Part shown: positions 21,768 through 33,381 of the stretch, in pieces
How positions within the stretch are numbered: position 1 is the stretch's first letter
Layout of the letters: each line of letters starts with the position of its first letter
DNA from: Scalesia atractyloides
Taxonomy: Eukaryota > Streptophyta > Magnoliopsida > Asterales > Asteraceae
NCBI GenBank assembly: GCA_947069175.1
Contig: CAMTDV010000022.1
Span: 37,041,476 to 37,105,475 of the forward strand
Reading direction: 5' to 3'
Length of the DNA: 64,000 nucleotides
The notes under the pieces: model-generated
What the model was told of the DNA's origin: nothing
The model's database searches: none
The model's input: the letters and a program-made list of their open reading frames with translations, nothing else
Position numbers and translations under genes: made by a program

Positions 21768-23513
21768 ATGGCGCAGAAAATGATGGAGAACCAAAAGCTC
21801 GAGGTCGAGGCATTTCACAATCAAGACTGCTACTTGTCTGGTCCACTAGCCAATTATTACTAGATGTTCAACTCTCTGATAGTTGGACTGAATTCTTGCC
21901 GACTTACTCATGCGTTAAGGATGAATCCAGTGATCGATGAAGACATGATTCGGGATTTTTGGATAAACGCTAAAGTCAAGAGGGGCAAAGCTACCATTGA
22001 ATCAACAATCCAGACAAGAGAGATCATTATTTCAGAAGTTGATGTACGAAAGGCGTTAAAGACTAAAGATCAAGATCGTCACCCAACCGGATTTGATAGA
22101 GACACTTTACTCAAGACGTTGAGGCGAATGAGTTACGAAGGCGCTTATCCTACAGTCCTAAAGAAGATGTTTCCGCCTTATTGTAGATGCTTAGTCCACA
22201 TCTTTCTACAATGCATTTCAGAGAACAAGGTCGGATTAGATCAGCTCAATCAAACACAAACAACCACAGTTGTAGCCCTGGTAAACGATTAGGATCACAA
22301 CAACTTCTCTGCATACATTTTTGACAACATGAAGTACATGCTTGAAAATCCCAAGAAGAAGATCTTTCTACTTTACCCAAGATTCGTTCAAATGATCCTT
22401 GACGACAAATATCCAGATCTAGTGAAGAACGATAATTCTCTGAATCTAAAGCCGATAGGTCCTAGCTGTTTTGAGGCGACATGCAAACAATGTGATACGG
22501 CAAAGATCAAGTTCACTGCATAATATGATCTGGTAAAGCACGGAAAGTTCAAGGAGTTTGTGCCTGCATCAATACCTATTAATGTGATGATTGCTGAAGA
22601 ACACGATGTTCAGATTGTCGGTGGACGACAGAAACTAGAACCGAAAGTTGAAGATCTCGTTTTAGACGAAGAGAAAGCTGAGGAAATAGTTAGAGAGATA
22701 AATCCAATTTCTGCTGAGAACCTTGAAGCACTACTTGTATCACTAACGGGCAATTCTGGGATCCCTCCTCACGGCATCGTGCCTTCCAAAGAAGTGTAGA
22801 TTGAAGAAGCTAAGATACAGCTGAAACGGAGAAAAGTTTAGAAGCCGGAGCCATTGATAGCCCCAAGTCTTCAAGCCCAAGTGCTATTCCTGATCCAATT
22901 TCACAGGATGTCCATGAATCCTTCACTGCTGATAAAGACTCTAGCATTCCTGACCTCTTCGCCACCGGTTCACAGACAGAAAGTTCAATTGGTGTCCAAG
23001 GTGAAGCAGGAAGTTCTGGTGCCGGTATGACAAAATCTGACGAGGCTTGGCTGCCGAAAGGATGAAATTCATTGAGCAGTTTGACAGTGATGATGATGAA
23101 GTGGTGAATGTTAGCAAGCTGCAACGGAGAGTGGTAGATAGCATCTTTACAAAATCAAGTAACAATTAGAGATCAAGCTATTGAGCAATCAGATGTGAGC
23201 TTATGAATGACAGAAATATATGAAATGAAAGCGAAGATGCAAAAGAGATTTGGTGGTGAGTTTGCGGATAAGAATGATGATCCTCAAAATGTTGCACATC
23301 ACGAGCGCAACGAAAAAGAAAAGGTTGCAGCCGACATAGAGTATGAAGCAAGATTGAACGTCTATCTAGCAGCTGAACAATCGAAGAAGAGAAAGCAACC
23401 TCAGAAGAAGAATCCGAACAACAAGAAGATGCTTTTGATGAAAATCCAAGATGTGAATCCCCTCGATGAAAACTTCCAACCAAAGGATCCATCCAAAGTG
23501 TCTGATCGGTATG
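21768..23513 (+). pseudogene. Copia-1 env-like / post-pol ORF, N-terminal and middle part
   Basis: The likely start is the ATG at 21768 (MAQKMMENQKLEVEAF). The readable order is a domain with MIRDFWINAKVKRGKAT, ISEVDVRKALKTKD and HIFLQCISENKVGLDQLN, then FDNMKYMLENPKKKIFLLYPRF. It is followed by an acidic stretch and a basic, Lys/Gln-rich region (about 23207-23490) with coiled-coil character. In-frame stops occur at about 21861, 22290, 22520 and 22797. It lies after pol and before the polypurine tract, the place of the env-like gene of Sireviruses. No clear signal peptide or membrane span is seen, so 'env' is positional only. Copia-2 has a related ORF. Confidence 0.8.
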
Positions 23514-23518
23514 TCATG
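23514..23518. repeat. Left target-site duplication TCATG of Gypsy-C
   Basis: TCATG precedes TGTAACATTTG and is repeated at 33377-33381 after the other LTR. Confidence 0.95.
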
Positions 23519-23827
23519 TGTAACATTTGTGCCTTTTCAATCATTGTACAATTACAAACAATTTCGTATTCAATGAAACACTATGTTTTATTTCTGAAAT
23601 TTGTGTAATTATCTAAGACATTTGCACAATTTCAATTTCTTCAACGATTTCGAACCCTCTAATTTTTTTTTGTAGAAGTAAGTCGTTAACTAACACTCAA
23701 AAGCAGTCAATCAGTTTAATGCGACGTACACTCAGAAAAAAAGGATATAAGCTATACATACCCTAAATACCCTTTACATAAGTTAGATATAAGTTTTGAA
23801 GGGTTAGATATGACAAAAAACACTCTT

Positions 23828-24781
23828 ATGCTGAGGTGATTTGTTTCGACAAGGTTGTTCGTATACCTCTTTTGTCTGGCGAAACCTTAGAAGTTCACGG
23901 AGAGAAACCCTCTAGTAGCCTAAAACTCATGACCTGTGCCCATACCCAAAAATACCTACGAAAGAAATATGTAGCCTTCTTGGCACATATCGTAGAGGAA
24001 AAAGGCAAGGGCAAAACTGTTCAGGACATCCCCGTTGTTCGGGAATATCCTAAGGTGTTTCCCGAAGAGCTACCTGGTTTACCCCCAATTCGTCAAGTTG
24101 AGTTTTGTATTGACCTTGTACCTGGTGCCAACCCAATTGCCAAATCTCCATACAGTCTTGCACCGTCTGAAAGGCAAGAGTTGTCAAAGCAACTCCAAGA
24201 ACTTTCAGACAAGGGATTCATTGGTCCGAGCTTTTCACCTTGGGCGCTCCTGTCCTATTTGTGAAAAAGAAGGATGGATCGTTTCGTATGTGTATCGATT
24301 ATTGTGAGCTTAACAAACTCACAATCAAAAATCAATATCCCCTATCTCGCATTGATGATCTCTTTGATCAGCTACAAGGTGTGACCTGCTTTTCCAAGAT
24401 TGATCTGCGTTCTAGGTATCATCAACTTCGTGTACTCAAAGAAGATATTCCCAAGACTGCTTTTCGCACTCGATACGGCCATTACGAGTTCACTGTCACG
24501 CCTTTTGGTTTGACGAATGCTCCTGCCGTCTTCTTGGACTTAATGAATAGGGTTTGTAAACCTTATTTAGACAAGTTCATCATTGTTTTCATCGACGACA
24601 TTCTTATTTATTCTAAGTCTCGAGCCGATCACGAACAACATCTTCGTCTAACGATGGAACTCCTGAAGAAAGAACAACTTTACGCCAAATTCTCCAAGTG
24701 TGAATTTTGGCTAAAAGAATTTCAATTTTTGGGACACATTGTTAACGAACAAGTTATACATGTAGATCCCACCAAAATCGG
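23828..24781 (+). pseudogene. Pol fragment (protease end to RT palm) lodged in the 5' LTR
   Basis: This is a near copy of 27655-28610 in the same element. It starts in the protease C-terminal flank (EVICFDKVVRIPL), passes VFPEELPGLPPIRQVEF and FVKKKDGSFRMCIDYCELNK, and includes the active site VFIDDILIYS near 24595. It stops at VDPTKIG. A one-base difference near 24243 shifts the frame relative to the internal copy. Here the codon at the place of the internal stop (28135) still reads Glu. It has no LTRs of its own and is bounded on both sides by LTR sequence. Confidence 0.93.
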
Positions 24782-25264
24782 AATAACCTACTGAGGTTAT
24801 ACCTTATGGTCACGTCGTTTGGTTAGTGTTCTGATAAGTTACTTCTATATTCCTAAAAAATATATGACCAAAATGCCCTTTTGCGCATATATCCATTTTA
24901 GACACATGTAACCAAATTTTTAACATATAAACTGATGTTATAACATTTTCAAACATGTTTAGGCATTTAAGACTTATCATAGGACATGTGTAACCATCCG
25001 ATCACACGTTTACGCTAATGACCCGTTAAAGTAGCATAAACTACCTTAACGAGTCATAATAGGTCAAAAGCACTTAGGATCCTTTCCAAATCAAAATGTT
25101 AAGTTTGTTAAACCATATCACATGAGTTCCAATGCTCGTTTGGTTTATAAACTTCATTCTATCCGATCTCCTGTTTGTAGTCCCGACACGCTAACATATT
25201 TATCTGGCACATTAGGACACGTTTGCGCTTTGTTTATTCCGTTGATCAAGAACACTTTCGCAAT

Positions 25265-25800
25265 CCCAAGTGAGTACATAGTTCCCCTCTTTTACGTTTT
25301 AAATGTTTTGGGGTGATTCATATGTGCTAAACTATCTTTTCAAATCTACATATTTACTACACAAGGCTTATGTGAGTACATAGCCCCGCTCTTTTACGTT
25401 TTTAAATGTTTTGGGTGATTCATATGTGCCCATAATTATTTTCAAAATTCCAAAACAATATACATGGTTTATGTATACAAAAATGATTTTCAAAGTGAGT
25501 ACATAGTTCCCCTCTTATACGTTTTAAATGCTTTGGGGTGATTCATAAGTGTTGAACTATCTTTTCAAATCTACATATTTACTACGCAAGGCTTCTGTGA
25601 GTACATAGCCCCCCTCTTTACGTTTTCAAATGTTTTGGGGTGATTCATATGTGCCTATAATTATTTTCAAAATTTGAAAACAATATACATGGTTTATGTA
25701 TACAAAAATGATTTTCAAAGTGAGTACGTAGTTCCCCTCTTTTACGTTTTGCAAATATGTTTTAGGGTGACTCGTATGTGCTAAATTATTTTCAAGTTTT
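25265..25800 (+). repeat. Higher-order tandem repeat in Gypsy-C 5' LTR
   Basis: GTGAGTACATAG(T/C)(T/C)CCCC recurs at about 25270, 25371, 25496, 25598 and 25721. The intervals alternate (about 101 and 125 bp) with two kinds of filler, giving a dimeric unit of about 226 bp present a little over twice. Confidence 0.85.
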
Positions 25801-26152
25801 CAAAAACAATGTCTATGGTTTATATATAAAACAATACGATTTCAATAATGTGAACAACTTGTTGATGCGTTATCCATAACACGAATGACATTCATTAGCT
25901 TTGGCCGAGCCGACCAGTAGTATGTTATGGTACCATAGGACTGACAATCCCATAATTGGACTGTTCACTGGATTTGGTGGAAGTTTGGGTAATGACAGAA
26001 ACTGTTTCTGATTAACAAATCATTTGTTGATTTGTTAGTCTAGTTAAAGAGACCCTTTGGTGGTCTATTAAAGATACCCTTTGGTGATATAGTCAACACG
26101 GGTTTGAATGTGTTCATTAAAGAACGATCAAATGTTCTCACAATTAAAAACA

Positions 26153-26233
26153 TGGACGATTTGTTTATCACATGGACAATTGGTTTATAACAGAGACAAA
26201 TGGTTTATAACACGGACAAATGGTTTTGAACAA
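26153..26233 (+). repeat. About 20-bp tandem repeat, four units
   Basis: Units of the form (A)ACACGGACAAATGGTTTAT with variants. The 3' LTR has five units at the matching place (32718-32815). Confidence 0.8.
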
Positions 26234-26790
26234 TGTCAGGCAATGATTTTCATTTAAAGATATAAACTATATGAAGTTTTCTTTTGAATCAATCTATTAC
26301 AAGTTTATTTTACAAAAGAAACGTTTTGGTCAAGATTCATGGCTACAAGGTTTTCACAACTCTAACCAACTTGTTTTAGTTGGTTAATTGTATTGCAATA
26401 TCAAACGCTTTTGATACGAGGTTTTCGCTTACCGACTCTTGTAGCCGGACGAGGTGTTGTAATATGTATACAAAGCCAAGAATTTGACACACTCACAAAA
26501 CCTATGTACTCTCCGGCATTTTTATGTTGACTCTCTTTTCACATATGTTCCATGAGTCAATGCTTGATAATATGATGCATGCTTCACGTAGGAATGGACG
26601 TGGGCCTTAGTGACTTAAAACATGAAAGACAATTTATTTATGTATTGTTTCTGTTTAGCCCAAGATAATGTAAACATTTAACTTAATAAAACAAAATTTA
26701 AAATTCCATGAGTTGTGAAACAATGTCACATGACTCCCTGACATTTCCGCCGCGGTTCGTTGTTTTACGCAGTCGGGTGTTACAGAAAGA

Positions 26791-26803
26791 TTGATATCAG
26801 AGC
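26791..26803 (+). other. Primer-binding site of Gypsy-C
   Basis: TTGATATCAGAGC six bases after the LTR end is a one-base variant of the TTGGTATCAGAGC seen in the other Gypsy elements of the window. Confidence 0.82.
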
Positions 26804-27340
26804 TTATGGTTATAGGGAATTAGGTTATTAGTAATGCTTTGACCTAGACTATGACCTTCCTAGGACCCTAACACGAGGTATCTTGCGTTTAGATTATTAA
26901 AACAATACCATCACCTATCCTTAAGTGATTACCAAAACAAATACACAAGTTACAAATTCGTTTTGAAAATAAATCATCTATCCTTAGATGATTTGTTTTG
27001 GCTTAAAGCCTTGTAAGTTTTCAAAATCCCGTTAAATTTGGGTTTTATTAATGTGAACACATGCAATCTGGAAGGGTGGATGCCTGTCCCCTGAGTTTTC
27101 TGTCTATGGCTAGAGTGTTCGTACAAATCTGCATTATCGGACCAGTCACTCTTACCTGGGAACTCTTGGGGTGACTGTCCACTTATAGGCTAAAGCATGT
27201 CTTCGCGATACATTATAAAGACCCATTTACTTTGATTAGTCACCGTGTGTTGTTTGTTTGTTTTTAAGTAATGAACGAATGACCACCATCCTTATATTTC
27301 GTCAATATTTTTAACATCTCACTTGATTATCCAATGCCAA
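26804..27340 (+). other. Gypsy-C leader, gag missing
   Basis: Only about 540 bp lie between the primer-binding site and the protease, with no gag-type frame or zinc knuckle. A full gag needs more than 1 kb, so it has been deleted. Confidence 0.7.
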
Positions 27341-27860
27341 CGACGCTCGTGCTGATAACGAAGTCATTAACGGTACGTTCCTTGTTAACAATCATCGTGC
27401 TTCTATTCTTTTCGATTCGGGTGCCGATAGAAGCTTTATATCACTAGCCTTTGAACCTTTGCTTTCGATGCCTAGAACTAAACTAGTAAAACCCTTAACG
27501 GTGGAAATAGCTAGTGGTGAACCCCTTGTGCTCGACTCTGTCATTCGTAATTGCCAATTGAACTTGGATAACTACCTTTTTCCCATTGACCTCACACCAA
27601 TGCAACTCGGGAGTTTTGACATCATCATAGGAATGGATTGGTTAACCAAACACCATGCTGAGGTGATCTGTTTCGAGAAGGTTGTTCGTATACCTCTTTC
27701 GTCTGGTGAAACCTTAGAAGTTCACGGAGAGAAACCATCTAGTAGCCTAAAACTCATGACCTGTACCCAGACCCAAAAATACCTATGAAAGAAATATGTA
27801 GCCTTCTTAGCACATATCGTAGAGGAAAAAGGCAAGGGCAAAACTATTCAGGACATCCCC
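27341..27860 (+). pseudogene. Gypsy-C aspartic protease
   Basis: FDSGADRSFIS starts near 27411 (Asp codon 27414-27416), so the active site is DSGA. The frame continues through SIVRN-type and FPIDLTPMQLGSFDIIIGMDWL (about 27570-27645) and on to SSSLKLMTCTQTQKYL, where a TGA at 27786 ends it. It follows the usual Gypsy protease layout with the IIGMDWL flank intact. No gag frame precedes it. Confidence 0.92.
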
Positions 27861-28690
27861 CATTGTTCGGGAATATCCTAAGGTGTTTCCCGAAGAGCTA
27901 CCTGGTTTACCCCCAATTCGTCACGTTGAGTTTCGTATTGACCTTGTACCTGGTGCCAACCCAATTGCCAAATCTCCTTACCGTCTTGCACCGTTTGAAA
28001 TGCAAGAGTTGTCAAAGCAACTCCAAAAACTTTTAAACAAGGGATTCATTGGTCCGAGTTTTTCACCTTGGGGCACTCCTGTCCTATTTGTGAAAAAGAA
28101 GGATGGATCGTTTCGTATGTGTATCGATTATTGTTAGCTTAACAAACTCACAATCAAAAATCAATATCCCCTATCTCGCATTGATGATCTCTTTGATCAG
28201 CTACAAGGTGTGACCTGCTTTTCACAGATTGATCTGCGTTCTAGGTATCATCAACATCGTGTACTCAAAGAAGATATTCCCAAGACTGCTTTTCGCACTC
28301 GATACGGCCATTACGAGTTCACTGTCAAGCCTTTTGGTTCGACGAATGCTCCTGCCGTCTTCTTAGACTTAATGAATAGGGTTTGTAAACCTTATTTAGA
28401 CAAGTTCATCATTGTTTTCATCGACGACATCCTTATTTATTCTAAGTCTCAAGCCGATCACGAACAACATCTTCGTCTAACGATGGAACTCCTGAAGAAA
28501 GAACAACTTTACGCCAAATTCTCCAAGTGTGAATTTTGGCTAAAAGAATTTCAATTTTTGGGACACATTGTTAAGGAACAAGTTATATATGTAGATCCCA
28601 CCAAAATCGGTGTGATTAGGGATTGGAGTACACCTACTACTCCTACCGAAGTTCGTTCATTTCCTGTTCTTGCTGGATACTATTGATTAT
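27861..28690 (+). pseudogene. Gypsy-C reverse transcriptase (broken)
   Basis: The frame 27883-28137 has VEFRIDLVPGANPIAKSPYR and GFIGPSFSPWGTPVLFVKKK and ends at a TAG inside the CIDYC-ELNK block (28135). After it come FSQIDLRSRYHQHRV, TAFRTRYGHYEF, NAPAVFLDLMNRV and the catalytic VFIDDILIYS (Asp codons 28423-28428). The frame ends at 28686, at RSFPVLAGYY, where RNase H should begin. The Arg for Gly in DLRSGYHQ is shared with the copy in the 5' LTR. Confidence 0.94.
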
Positions 28691-29365
28691 TTAATCCATC
28701 CTGGTGCAAACAAAATGTATAAGGATCTTCGTTCCCAGTATTGGTGATCGGGTATGAAGAAGGACATTACCTTGTATATGTCTAAATGCCTAACTTGTCT
28801 TAAAGTTAAGGCAGAACATCAGCGCCCATCTGGTTTACTGGAGCAACCAGAAATACCGGTATGGAAGTAGGAGAACATTGCAATGGATCTCATCACTAAA
28901 CCACCGCGCACACCTAGAGGTCATGATGCCATTTGGGTAATCATTGATCTTCTAACAAAGTTAGCACACTTTTTGGAAATTAGTGAGGATCTACCTGCTA
29001 AAAAACTCGCCAAGATCTACGTTGATGAGATTGTATCTCGTCATGGTGTTCCTTTGAACATCATATCCGATCGAGATGCTCGATTCTCATCTCACTTTTG
29101 GAAGACCATGCACACTACCATGGGAACCAAACTCAATCTGAGCACTGCTATCATCCTCAAACGGATGGACAATCTGAAAGGACAATTCAAACACTGGAGG
29201 ATATGCTTAGAGTATGTGTGATCAACTTTGGTGGTAGTTGGATTCGGATCTACCATTTGCCGAATTCTCCTACAACAATAATTATCACGCCAGCATCAAT
29301 ATGGGCCTTTCGAAGCTCTATACGGTCGAAAATGTCATTCACCTATCTGCTGGAATGAGGTCGGT
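28690..29365 (+). pseudogene. Gypsy-C integrase (broken), RNase H deleted upstream
   Basis: Right after the RT end the sequence jumps to IHPGANKMYKDLRSQYW and KCLTCLKVKAEHQRPSG, the histidine/cysteine zinc region of integrase. The RNase H and connection region, normally several hundred bases, is therefore missing. The core follows: ENIAMDLITK with the first Asp (about 28884), IISDRDARFSSHFW with the second (about 29071), and GQSERTIQTLEDMLR with the Glu in a shifted frame (about 29170). Confidence 0.92.
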
Positions 29366-29900
29366 GAAGCTCAACTCACTGGACTGAACTTATTCACGAC
29401 ACAATAGACAAAGTTAACTAAAATTCGCGATAACCTTCTGACAGCTAGAAGCCGTCAAAAGAGTTACGCGAAAAAACACACAAGCCCTTGGAATTCCAAG
29501 TTTGTGACCACGTCCTTGTCAAGGTATCCCCTTAGAAAGGTGTGATTAGATTTGGAAAGAAAGGAAAACCCTATCCGTTGAGAGAATCGAAAAGGTGGCC
29601 TACCTACTTGAGCAACCTCCTAAACTATGGGAATATTCACCCAACATTCCACGTGTCCAATTTAAAAAAGTGTTTAACCAATACATACCTTCAACATATC
29701 CCTCAACAAAATTCACGTTGATTACACTATGCACTTTGTCGAGAAACCTGTGGAGATATTGGACCGTGAAGTCAAGAAACTCAAGAGATAGAGTATACCG
29801 ATAGTTAAAGTTTGCTGGGAATCCTAACGTGCCCAAAATTACTTAGGAATGAGAGGATCAGATGAAAGCGAAATATCCACATCCGTTTTCACAAAGTTTC
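29366..29900 (+). pseudogene. Gypsy-C integrase C-terminus with chromo-like tail
   Basis: Scattered over frames are a RDNLLTARSRQKSYA block (about 29420-29475), KVAYLLEQPPKLW (about 29594-29632), a decayed HPTFHVSNLKK-type segment and a tail with the order VEKPVEILDREVKKL (about 29735-29790). This is the ending of chromovirus integrases. No intact chromodomain fold can be claimed. Confidence 0.72.
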
Positions 29901-29929
29901 CTCTAATTAAATTTCGGGACGAAAATTTC

Positions 29930-29943
29930 CAAAAGTAGGAGAC
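29930..29943 (+). other. Polypurine tract of Gypsy-C
   Basis: The purine-rich AAAAGTAGGAGA is directly before the 3' LTR, at the place used to prime plus-strand synthesis. Confidence 0.6.
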
Positions 29944-32900
29944 TATGACATTTGTGCCTTTTCAATCATTGTACAATTACAAACATTTCGTATTCAATTA
30001 AACCCTATGTTTTATTTCTGAAATTTGGGTAATTATCTAAGACATTTACACAATTTCAATTTCTTCAACGATTTCGAACCCTCTAAATTTTTTTTGAAGA
30101 AGTAATTCGTTAATGACACTCAAATGCAGTCAGTTTAATGTGACGTACACTCCGAAAAAAGGGATATAAGCTATACATACCCTAAATACCCTTTATATAA
30201 GTTAGATATAAGTTTTGAAGGGTTAGATATGACAAAAACATTCTTATACAAGTCTAGGGACTATTTTCGTCAAACTGCGAAAGTCTGTTGGTCCGTATTC
30301 AACAAACGAACCATGTGTATCAATCCAAATATTTTTGTATTCAGTAAAATCTTGTATTTTATTGATGAGAATGCAAAAATGTCAATCATTGCACAATTTC
30401 GATCATTTTCGTGTTCGTTAAAGCATTTTACGATTTTTGCGAAGCACGTAACCGTACAACCAGACGAACCAACATCCATGACATTTTTGGGCATAATCCA
30501 AGTTACATGTGTCTTAACACCTTTATATAACTCAATATTAGGTTAAAGGTGTCAAAAATGGTAAACACGTGAAATACAAGTCCAAGGGCTAAAAATGTCA
30601 AAAAAAATAATAAATATTTTTGGTTCTTCACCAAGTTTGCCACCTATCTCCAATTTGTGACACCTAGCACTCGCTTTGCCACACTTAATATGGTGTTGAC
30701 ACATGTTAGTACACTAATCCACACTTGAGGACACTTGTCATCACCTTCTTAATCCTAAAATACTATAAATACCCCATTATTCTTCCATTTTTTTCACACC
30801 ACTTCAAAACAAAGTGTGAAGTTCTTCTTTCTATCCTTCTTGGAGCTTGTTTCCAGCCTTTGGAAGCCTCCTATCTTGAGTTCCGAAAGTGTTCTTCAAC
30901 ACGAGTAAGTACTCTTCCTAGTTCTTTCATTATTTTAGCTATTTTGAGTTAAAAGTCGAACAGTTTGGCTTCCTGATTGACTTATGGTTCTGACCATATT
31001 TTTCAAGTCAAAGTTCAATTGAACTTTGCAACGTGATCGTAATCACGAAGGTTATAAACCCTAGCGATTTCACCTTTTGATTACCACGTTTACTAGTCGA
31101 AGTGACGAGTTAAAGTTTCGGTAAAAAAAGCACATGATGTGCATTTTACGACGAAACTATTTTCAGGTATCAAAACACCAAGTTTTTATACCAAAGCAGT
31201 TTTATAAACTTAGTTAGACATATTTTGACATGTCTAACTCGTCACTTCTAGTTTAGTGCTTATTTAGGGTCTAAGTCGAGCAGTCTTGACCACCGCTTTG
31301 ACTTTTGAATCCGACCCGTTTGATCGATCTTAGGATCCGACCAAACACATATTTGTGACCATAGTTGTATAGGGAATAACCTACTGAGGTTATACCTTAT
31401 GGTCACTTCTATGTTCTTAAAAACAATATGACCAAAATGCCCTTTTGCGCATAAATCCATTTTGAACACATGTAACCAAATTTTCAACATATAAACTGAT
31501 GTTATAACATTTTCAAACATGTTTGGGCGTTTAAGACTTATCATAGGACATGTTTAACCATCCGATCACGGGTTTACGCAAATCACCCGTTAAAGTAGCA
31601 TAAACTACCTTAACGAGTCCATAATAGGTCAAAAGCACTTAGGATCCTTTCCAAATCAGAATGTTAAGTTTGTTAAACCATATCACATGAGTTCCAACGC
31701 TCGTTTGGTTTATAAACTTCATTCTATCCGATCTCCTGTTTGTAGTCCCGACACGCTAACATATTTATCTGGCACATTAGGACACGTTTGCGCTTTGTTT
31801 ATTCCGTTGATCAAGAACACTTTCGCAATCCCAAGTAGTACATAGTTCCCCTCTTTTACGTTTTAAATGTTTTGGGGTGATTCATATGTGCTAAACTATC
31901 TTTTCAAATCTACATATTTACTACACAAGGCTTATGTGAGTACATAGCCCCGCTCTTTTACGTTTTCAAATGTTTTGGGGTGATTCATATGTGCCTATAA
32001 TTATTTTCAAAATTCCAAAACAATATACATGGTTTATGTATACAAAAATGATTTTCAAAGTGAGTACAGTAGTTCCCCTCTTTTACGTTTTAAATGTTTT
32101 GGGGTGATTCATAAGTGTTGAACTATCTTTTCAAATCTACATATTTACTACGCAAGGCTTCTATGAGTACATAGCCCCCCTCTTTACGTTTTCAAATGTT
32201 TTGGGGTGATTCATATGTGCCTATAATTATTTTCAAAATTTCAAAACAATATACATGGTTTATTATACAAAAATGATTTTCAAAGTGAGTACATGTTCCC
32301 CTCTTTTACGTTTTGCAAATATGTTTTAGGGTGACTCCTAGGTACTAAATCATTTTCAAGTTTTCAGAAAAACAATGTCTATGGTTTATATATAAAACAA
32401 TACGATTTCAATAATGTGAACAACTTGTTGATGCGTTATCCATAACACGAATGACATTCATTAGCTTTGGCCAAACCAACCAATAGTATGTTATGGTACC
32501 ATAGGACTGACAATCCTATTATCGGACTGTTCACTGGATTTGGTAGAAGTTTGGGTAATGATAGAAACTGTTTCTGATTAACTAAATCATTTGTTGATTT
32601 GTTAGTCTAGTTAAAGAGACCCTTTGGTGGTCTATTAAAGATACCCTTTGGTGATTAGTCAACACGGGTTTGAATGTGTTCATTAAAGAACGATCAAATG
32701 TTCTCACAATTAAAAACATGGACGATTTGTTTATCACATGGACAATTGGTTTATGACATAGACGATTGATTTATAACACAGACAAATGATTTATAACACG
32801 GACAAATGGTTTTGAACAATGTCGCGCAATGATTTTCATTTAAAGATATAAACCATACGAAGTTTTCTTTTGAATCAATCTATTATAAAGTTTATTTTAC

Positions 32901-33376
32901 AAAATAAACGTTTTGGTCAAGATTCATGGCTACAAGGTTTTCACAACTCTAACCAACTTGTTTAGTTGGTTAATTGTATTGCAATATGAAACACTTTTGA
33001 TACGAGGTTTTCACTTAACGACTCTTGTAGCCGGAGAGGTGTTGCAATATGTATACAAAGCCACGAATTTGACACACTCACAAAACCTATATACTCGTCG
33101 ACATTTTTATGCTGACTCTCTTTGCACATATGTTTCAGGAGTCAATGCTTGATAATATGATGCATGCTTCATGTAGGAATGGACGTGGGCCTTAGTGACT
33201 TAAAACATGAAAGACAATTTATTTATGTGTTGTTTCTGTTTATCCCAAGACAATGTAAACATTTAACTTAATAAAACAAAATTATAAATTCCATGAGTTG
33301 TGAAACAATAGTTCTGTGATATGACTCCCCGACGTTTCCATCGCGGTTCGTTGTTTTACGCGGTCGGGGTGTTACA
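29944..33376 (+). repeat. 3' LTR of Gypsy-C, ordinary form
   Basis: It starts TATGACATTTG, a mutated form of TGTAACATTTG, and ends GGGGTGTTACA, 3.43 kb. It keeps the 30249-31372 segment that the 5' LTR has lost. A tandem repeat like that of the 5' LTR is at 31835-32345 and a 20-bp repeat at 32718-32815. Confidence 0.93.
30764..30771 (+). promoter_or_regulatory. TATA-like box in Gypsy-C 3' LTR
   Basis: TATAAATA followed by a pyrimidine-rich leader. It lies in the segment absent from the 5' LTR. Confidence 0.6.
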
Positions 33377-33381
33377 TCATG
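33377..33381. repeat. Right target-site duplication TCATG of Gypsy-C
   Basis: Identical to 23514-23518. The env-like frame of Copia-1 reads through once one copy and the element are removed. Confidence 0.95.

Larger units (their letters stand above)
23519..26784 (+). repeat. 5' LTR of Gypsy-C, chimeric
   Basis: It begins TGTAACATTTGTGCC and ends CGGGTGTTACA. The first about 310 bp match 29944-30248 and the last 2.0 kb match 31373-33376. The middle is not LTR but a 954-bp piece of pol (23828-24781). About 1.13 kb of normal LTR, including the TATA box, is missing. Confidence 0.93.
23519..33376 (+). mobile_element. Gypsy-C: degenerate Ty3/Gypsy element with both LTRs
   Basis: The structure is 5' LTR 23519-26784, primer-binding site 26791-26803, internal 26785-29943 and 3' LTR 29944-33376, flanked by TCATG. 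The order protease, RT, integrase and a chromo-type C-terminus marks a Gypsy chromovirus, possibly Tekay-like. Gag is absent and most of RNase H is deleted, so the copy could not have moved alone in this form. It splits the Copia-1 env-like ORF. Confidence 0.94.

Noticed and set aside
23836..24794. A separate Gypsy element at this place
   Set aside because: It has no ends, primer-binding site or duplication of its own. Both flanks are Gypsy-C LTR sequence, so it is an internal replacement.
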